From Harmothoe impar (taxonomy: Eukaryota > Annelida > Polychaeta > Phyllodocida > Polynoidae), in NCBI GenBank assembly GCA_947462335.1, contig OX381716.1:9620861-9684860 (forward strand): DNA of 64,000 nt. The letters are read 5' to 3'. The position numbers and the translations under genes were made by a program. This document shows positions 59,201 to 64,000 of this stretch, one piece after another (position 1 is the first letter of the stretch; the number at the start of each line of letters is the position of its first letter). The notes beneath the pieces were generated by a model that searched no databases, had not been told where the DNA came from, and was given only the letters and a program-made list of their open reading frames with translations.

Positions 59201-62200
59201 GTGTAAACAGAAGGGGGGTGTGCAAAACAGGGCAACTCGTAAATGCGTCTTTTGGGATATCTATCGTAAAATCTATCGTAATATCTATCGTAATATTCCC
59301 AATGTCACATGCTAGGTATAATAAAACAAAAAAGAACTCGTAAAAATACAACTGGATGCAAGACGACTTGTTTGGGTGCCCCTTTCGCACGGTGCGCACA
59401 CCTGCTGTGCAGTCGTGCGCACCGTGCGATACGGACACCCAAACTCGTCTTCGTACATCCAGTTATATTTTTACTCGTTCATTTTTATGTTATTATTTTA
59501 TGGTGAATACAACACTCCCATTGACTTAACGAAGGAGGGCCGTATTTAACACCCCCGCGAAATAACCCAATCCCGTATTTAACGGCCTGTCAAATCATCA
59601 AATATAGTTAATAAGGACATAGAGGTAATATAATTCATAGAGTTCCCCACTGAGGGTTATTTCACTCGGCTTTGCCTCGTGAAATAACCCTCAACGAGGA
59701 ACTTTACTCGTGCACCTTTGTCTATGTACTGACATCTTTACATCTATAAGCTGAATGGGAGGTTTGGGGGGAGAAATTCGGCTTATATGAAATAGAAACC
59801 CCAAATAAAAGTCATGTTACCGGAACACAACTTTTTTTAACTTAATATGAAAACCAGCCTTACCACTTGTCTGTTCTCGAACTCTATCCGGCGCTGTCCG
59901 TTAAGGATCTTCCACCCCACGGTACCGGCCACACAGTAACCGGGCATGATGATCATGTTGAGCTCGCTGGTACACCACTTCCTGAATATCTGTAGAGACA
60001 GCCCTCCGTGCAACATGCCGGGCGTCGCAAACACCACCATGGCACCCGGGTTGTCGGCATAGTGACGCTCAAACGGCTGTGGGAGCAAGGGGGATGGGTT
60101 AAAGCTTTAACAGTGGCATCATGCATTAATGCATCATGCGCTAGGATGTCATGATATGGGTGGAAGCTAGAGGGATGTGTGTCAGGGGTGTGAAATGGAA
60201 AAAATGATTTCCTCTGAAGATGACACATGAAGTGACAATGCCGTATGCGGGTCTGGCCTATCTACTCCAAACCTTTGCAAACTTCATGCTTTAACAATAT
60301 TAGGGGGTTTGGGGGCATTCCTCCCAAGAAAATTTTGAAACAAACACCACCATGGCACCCGGGTTGTCTGCATAGTGACGCGCAAACGGCTGTGGGAGCA
60401 AGGGGGATGGGTTAACACTTTAAAGATGGCATTATCTATTAATACATCATGCCCTAGGACGTCATGATGCATGAATGCAGCCCACGCGAGTAACTTCAGG
60501 GATAAAAGTGACAAATCTAAAAAAAAACTTAAAATGTTCAAATTGAGGTCTCTGAATAAAGGTCCTTTATAGTTAAGTATAGGTCATTGCTACAAACAAA
60601 ACTTGAGATCAGGGAAAACCTTGAAGACTTTCATTCCTGTGACTTGTTAGTGCTGCATTCAAGCATCATGACGACGTTACCGGGTTGAGACCCTCCTAAA
60701 GGGTCGGCATGATGCACTAATGCAGTACTGTCGAGTCACTCGCTGGAGCTGCATTGGTGCATCATGACGACCCTACCGGGTTGAAACACTCCTAAAGGGT
60801 CGTAATGATGCACCAATGTAGTACCATTGAGTTAGCCGCTGGGGCTGTTTGTCGTCTGTTAGCGACATGCAGCCCTTTAAGGGTTTAACATCATATTTTT
60901 TTGAGATACAAGATTTACTATGCTTCACTATAGGAAGGGCCAGATTCAATGCCCCCCATTGAATACAATGTGGCCGTATTCAATGGGCTAAGAAAAAGCT
61001 TTTCTCCATTAAATGGCTTAAAATAAAAAATAAAAGCAAATGCCAACTATATTGATACCGCTCTGATGTATTTCACTTGTGGGGGCTGGGGCCATATCCC
61101 ACTCGGCCTGAGGCTTTGTGGGATATGGCCCCAGCCCCCATTCGTGAAATAGGGCAGAGACGGTAGCAATGGGCGCTGGCATTTGTTTATATATTGATTT
61201 TTACCCACCCTGGGGGGGGGGGGGGGGGGGGGGGTGGCTGACTTGAGTTCACTAACAGCCTTACCTTGATGTGTTCAAACTCAAACATGTTCCTGTGGAC
61301 AAAGGTCTTCTTGATCTTCTGGTTCGTCCATGTTATAAACATCTTGTAGTAGTGGTTGGCCTGCCATAAACAAGGTTAAACATGTACAGTAACGGCCTGC
61401 CATAACAAGGTTAAAACATGTACAGTAACGGCCTGCCATAACAAGGATAAAACATGTACACTAACGGCCTGCCATAACAAGGATAAAACGTGTACAATAA
61501 CGGCCTGCCATAACAAGGTTAAAACGTGTACAATAACGGCCTGCCATAACAAGGATAAAACGTGTACAATAACGGCCTGCCATAACAAGGATAAAACGTG
61601 TACAATAACGGCCTGCCATAACAAGGATAAAACATGTACACTAACGGCCTGCCATAACAAGGATAAAACATATACAATAACGGCCTGCCATAACAAGGTT
61701 AAAACGTGTACAATAACGGCCTGCCATAACAAGGTTAAAACGTGTACAATAACGGCCTGCCATAACAAGGTTAAAACGTGTACAATAACGGCCTGCCATA
61801 ACAAGGTTAAAACATATACAATAACGGCCTGCCATAACAAGGATAAAACGTGTACAATAACGGCCTGCCATAACAAGGATAAAGCATGTACACTAACGGC
61901 CTGCTACAACAAGGATAAAACATGTACAATAACGGCCTGCCATAACAAGGTTAAATGTGTACACTAACGGCCTGCCATAATAAGGATAAAACATGTACAC
62001 TAACGGCCTGCCATAACAAGGATAAAACATGTACAATAACGGCCTGCCATAACAAGGATAAAACATGTACAATAACGGCCTGCCTTAACAAGGTTAAAAC
62101 ATGTACAATAACGGCATGCCATAACAAGGTTAAGTAGTACAATAACGGCCTTCCATAACAGGGCATCCGGATTGTGTAATGATTTATAGCCAAATAAAAA

Positions 62201-62908
62201 TATTTTTCACCTTCAACTTCTTGGTGAACATGTGTACCCGTGGAGAGGCTGCCCTCCCAACAGAACTTAAGAATGTCACAAGTTAGAAATGTTCACATTT
62301 TCTGGGAAACGCACAAGCTGTATACATAAGATAGACACGGGAGATTCTCGAGAATAGTGAACGTTTCCAGTGACATGTTCAATTGTGACATGTATTTCCT
62401 AATGAGTTTTACTAGTGCAAATAACCAGAAATTCCACAAGTAGAATGAAGACCTCTATTTCTCGAGTTTCACTACAAGAATTAACATGAAATTTGAGACA
62501 AGAAAATTTTCAAAAGCGTTCCAAAACATTCTGAAATTCTTGAGTTTTGACACGAAAATAACACAAGATTCGGTTAAGATTTTTTTTGCAGGGTACCCCT
62601 TGGAGGCGGTACGTACCTTCTCGGTGACACAAGAACTTGTTAAAAAAAAAATTCAAAAAACTCGTTCACAATACAAGAAGTTCCCGGGAATATGCCACAA
62701 AACTTTCAAAAATCTCCTGGGGATCCAGAGTCAAGACTCGAGAATGGCACAAGTTCCGCTTGAGATTTTGTTTGGAGGCTGTACGTACCTTCTCGGTGAG
62801 TCCGGTAGAGAAGTAGATGGGTACTTTGAGGTTCATGCGGTCCCAGTACGTCTCCAACAGGATACACAACTCCTGAGCACGACCCAGCGCAAACACAGGG
62901 ATCAACAC
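53180..62908 (-). CDS. INTS11: Integrator complex subunit 11, C-terminal eight exons
   Basis: Exons from 5' to 3': 62789-62908, 61265-61360, 59864-60076, 58907-59069, 57821-57999, 56154-56296, 54539-54668 and 53180-53236 (TGA). They encode 366 residues, matching about residue 235 to the end of the ~600-residue family. INTS11 is the RNA endonuclease of Integrator, which cleaves snRNA 3' ends and nascent transcripts at paused polymerase II. It belongs to the metallo-beta-lactamase/beta-CASP family with CPSF73. Seen here: [14 protein letters not shown] equivalent, [10 protein letters not shown], the conserved SFSAHAD and [11 protein letters not shown] histidine motifs, and the INTS11-type C-terminal domain ([43 protein letters not shown]). 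The N-terminal HxHxDH half lies past the window. All phases agree. Confidence 0.95.
53411..53733. mobile_element. Harbinger-like MITE (GGGAGTG family)
   Basis: Ends GGGAGTGGTCATTTTTTAAC / GTTAAAAAATGACCACTCCC with TAA on both sides (53408-53410 and 53734-53736). In the last INTS11 intron. Confidence 0.8.
54539..54668 (-). CDS. INTS11: INTS11 penultimate exon
   Basis: Encodes [27 protein letters not shown], an acidic EDDDE loop and NVLLSWSHQ; donor CAG|GTGGGC. Confidence 0.9.
54697..55058. mobile_element. Harbinger-like MITE (GGCCACACC family)
   Basis: Ends GGCCATACCAAAAAAAAAA / TTTTTTGGTGTGGCC with TTA on both sides; A/T-rich interior. Confidence 0.75.
55085..55340. repeat. Dispersed repeat with palindrome 'ggggctggggccatat'
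   Basis: ggggctggggccatattcca / gggatatggccccagccccc flank a short loop at 55141-55200. The whole block recurs inverted at about 60950-61200. Confidence 0.6.
55842..55897 (-). pseudogene. Partial copy of the 3' end of the INTS11 56154-56296 exon
   Basis: Encodes [17 protein letters not shown], against [17 protein letters not shown] in the real exon, and keeps the same GTCAGT donor. It lies downstream of the real exon in the same intron and lacks an acceptor. Confidence 0.75.
55898..56113 (-). mobile_element. MITE, second CCCTCCAAACA subfamily (partial)
   Basis: Inverted copy ending gttctgtttggaggga. Lies directly between the partial exon copy and the real exon. Confidence 0.65.
56154..56296 (-). 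CDS. INTS11: INTS11 exon (MRLVSP..HTMVKG)
   Basis: Acceptor ctgtacacag, non-canonical-looking but GT donor AAAGG|GTCAGT. Encodes [34 protein letters not shown] and LIHTMVK. Confidence 0.85.
56375..56815 (-). repeat. INTS11: 48-50-bp minisatellite made from the INTS11 acceptor junction
   Basis: Nine units, each holding gacactagccacatact|ctgtgta.agaaaggta. The real junction at 56296 reads gacaccagccgcatgct|ctgtgtacagaaaggta. On the minus strand every unit reads as an acceptor (or a close relative) followed by SMWLVSS-like codons in place of SMRLVSP. Confidence 0.9.
56842..57114 (+). mobile_element. MITE, CCCTCCAAACA family
   Basis: Head cctccaaacagctcacacaa; end gagattttgtttgcagggt. Confidence 0.7.
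57161..57575. mobile_element. hAT-like MITE with perfect 8-bp target duplication
   Basis: Ends TAGGGATGTCATTGGTATC / GGTATCGATGACATCCCTA. CTGTGTAT occurs exactly on both sides (57153-57160 and 57576-57583). Confidence 0.85.
57821..57999 (-). CDS. INTS11: INTS11 exon ([15 protein letters not shown])
   Basis: Acceptor atgttgcag, donor AAT|GTACGT. Encodes [20 protein letters not shown] to [15 protein letters not shown]. Confidence 0.95.
58309..58374 (-). pseudogene. Partial copy of the 5' end of the INTS11 57821-57999 exon
   Basis: Encodes [20 protein letters not shown] with an in-frame CY duplication and a preserved upstream AG (gtgtcag). It precedes the real exon in the same intron. No nearby donor was seen. 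Confidence 0.75.
58907..59069 (-). CDS. INTS11: INTS11 exon (SFSAHAD, LVHGE)
   Basis: Encodes [40 protein letters not shown] and [14 protein letters not shown]. Both late beta-CASP histidine motifs lie in this exon. Confidence 0.95.
59864..60076 (-). CDS. INTS11: INTS11 exon ([21 protein letters not shown])
   Basis: Acceptor gctcccacag, donor GTG|GTAAGG, 71 codons. Encodes [34 protein letters not shown] and [11 protein letters not shown]. Confidence 0.95.
60333..60415 (-). pseudogene. Partial copy of the 5' end and acceptor of the INTS11 59864-60076 exon
   Basis: Repeats the acceptor and about 48 exon bases with two substitutions ([13 protein letters not shown] in the original, [16 protein letters not shown] here), plus about 20 intron bases (gcaagggggatgggttaa). 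Lies about 315 bases upstream in the same intron. Confidence 0.8.
61217..61242. repeat. G homopolymer, over 20 bases
   Basis: Uninterrupted G run just 3' (minus strand) of the INTS11 exon donor at 61265. Confidence 0.9.
61265..61360 (-). CDS. INTS11: INTS11 exon ([16 protein letters not shown])
   Basis: 32 codons, acceptor ttatggcag, donor AAG|GTAAGG. Encodes [20 protein letters not shown] and [12 protein letters not shown]. Confidence 0.95.
61361..62160 (-). repeat. INTS11: 36-bp minisatellite starting at an INTS11 acceptor
   Basis: About 22 units of cctgccataacaaggttaaa + acgtgtacaataacgg. The first unit is the INTS11 acceptor itself, and each unit on the minus strand contains ttatggcag|gcc. 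Because 36 is a multiple of three, a spurious 166-codon frame ([12 protein letters not shown] repeated) runs through it. Confidence 0.95.
62251..62592 (+). mobile_element. MITE, CCCTCCAAACA family
   Basis: Head ccctcccaacagaacttaag, end gattttttttgcagggta. Followed at 62620-62777 by a partial second-subfamily copy. Confidence 0.7.
62789..62908 (-). CDS. INTS11: INTS11 exon ([14 protein letters not shown])
   Basis: Acceptor attctgcag, donor AAG|GTACGT, 40 codons. Encodes [20 protein letters not shown] and [10 protein letters not shown]. First exon of the gene seen in the window; the upstream exon is beyond 64000 or unrecognised. Confidence 0.95.
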
Positions 62909-62942
62909 CTGCAGAATTATCACACATACTGAAGATCATACA

Positions 62943-63372
62943 TACTGTAAACGTATTAATTTTCGCTCAGTACATATTTTCGCGTTTTTCGCGCACATGC
63001 TTAAGTGCGCGAAATTATGGTGTGCGCGAAAATTATGCCCAGCTTTCCAATGATGTGTAACACTATATATTTCACTGATCACAGTACAGGTATTTTGGAA
63101 TTTGAAATATCCCCTGCAGAGGCTCATTGACAGCCCTTCAGAGGACCCTAGAAACCCACCCCTCCCTTCTGCATTAAAGTCCATAAAATATATATGATGA
63201 AACTCTTTTGGCTCTAACATCCTTAATACTTGTCCTATTTGAAAACCGTAAAAAATGACATGTAGATGAATGTGATGCTTACACGTGCGCGAAAATATAA
63301 TTGCGCGAACATGTCTTTCTATGGTAGGTGCGCGAAAGTTTAGCTGTGCGAAAATATATACGTTTACAGTAG
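62943..63372. mobile_element. TIR element 'tactgtaaacgtat'
   Basis: Ends atactgtaaacgtattaatt / aatatatacgtttacagtag, rich in cgcgaaaa words. Related to 41694-41880 and to a fragment near 19060-19160. In an INTS11 intron. Confidence 0.7.
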
Positions 63373-63379
63373 ACAGAGG

Positions 63380-63850
63380 TCCACGATAATCTGTCTGACA
63401 TATTTCATGTGGAGAAACAAAGTTACTGTGTTTAAGTACTGGAATGGCCGTTCTCCACACCACCGTGGAGAAACTGATGCTCATTCTCCATGGGCAGTTT
63501 CTCCATGATGATGTCACTAAAATAGTTATGAAACCAATCTTTAAATGTCGTTTTTAGATATACTTTATATCAATAATTACATGAAATAAACACAGAGAAC
63601 CACTCTAATCAGTCTGAACTCCTGGTTTCTCCACTTGTGGTACCTTGGATCATATCACTCGGCTCCAACTCATGTGATATGATCCAAGGTACCACTCGTG
63701 GAAAAACCTGTCATTCGGACAGATCATCGTGGAACTCTGTCTATATATTGAAGATGACACACTCAGTTTCCTAAATATCAAATACATTGACAGAGGTCCA
63801 CGATAATCTGTCTGAACAACAGGTTTCTCCACGAGTGGTGCATTGGATAG
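63380..63850. repeat. Palindromic repeats 'ccacgataatctgtctga'
   Basis: agaggtccacgataatctgt recurs at about 63375 and 63790. 63610-63720 is an inverted repeat (ggtaccttggatcatatcac / gtgatatgatccaaggtacc). No exon recognised. Confidence 0.6.
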
Positions 63851-64000
63851 TATCACACGAGGGGTGTGGCCATTTTAGCACTTAAACATTAGTAACTCTG
63901 TTTCTCCACATGAAATAAAATGTTTACCCTCTAAATAGAACTCAAGAATGATATATGAAAAGTGTGTAGTTCCAGGGGGGGAGGGGAGTCTAGAGCCATT

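Noticed and set aside
61376..61876. 166-codon open frame of [12 protein letters not shown] repeats (-)
   Set aside because: It is the 36-bp minisatellite read in a frame that has no stop; no start context, splice link in frame or unique sequence supports a protein.
62936..63517. 193-codon open frame (-)
   Set aside because: It runs through a TIR repeat with cgcgaaaa words and does not match the INTS11 segment expected upstream of VLIPVF.

Overview
This window is animal nuclear DNA and is probably from a lancelet (Branchiostoma-like invertebrate chordate). Coding sequence lies in short exons with GT-AG introns and consistent phases. The introns and spacers are packed with short TIR elements (MITEs), palindromes and minisatellites. 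Several tandem arrays begin exactly at exon/intron borders; I recall such 'mirage' minisatellites being described in amphioxus, which together with the chordate-like proteins is the basis for the guess. No prokaryotic features, CRISPR arrays or operons are present.

Layout. (1) 1-7406: a tandem duplicated AT-rich/MITE segment, then the last exons (+) of an unidentified protein ending at 7406. (2) 7407-18172: intergenic DNA and probable intron 1 of the next gene, holding MITEs, a TTAA-flanked palindrome, tRNA-like sequences and a 3.6-kb element with ~0.5-kb inverted repeats and a decayed protein gene. (3) 18173-32582 (+): a single-pass membrane protein with two CUB-like regions, one LDL-receptor class A module, a Thr/Pro/Tyr-rich stalk, a TM helix and a PPxY tail; a possible signal-peptide exon lies at 13562. 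A minus-strand acidic protein of unknown function starts inside one of its introns (28744-29118). (4) 32583-38180: intergenic, with relics of non-LTR retrotransposons and nested MITEs. (5) 38181-50760 (+): complete seven-exon SCO1/SCO2-type copper chaperone for cytochrome c oxidase. (6) 50761-53179: convergent spacer. (7) 53180-62908 (-): the C-terminal eight exons of Integrator subunit 11 (INTS11/CPSF3L), whose 5' part lies beyond the window.

The genes are unrelated functionally (surface receptor-like protein, mitochondrial copper delivery, nuclear RNA 3'-end processing). The main cross-cutting signal is duplication of exon edges. In all three well-resolved genes, introns carry partial copies of the adjacent exon end with its splice site, either single (SCO1, INTS11) or expanded to minisatellites of about 9-22 copies (INTS11 twice, CUB/LDLa gene once). 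The other notable points are a one-base excess in a G7 run that breaks the frame inside the LDLa module, and a set of well-bounded Harbinger-like (TWA target duplication) and hAT-like (8-bp duplication) MITEs, some nested.
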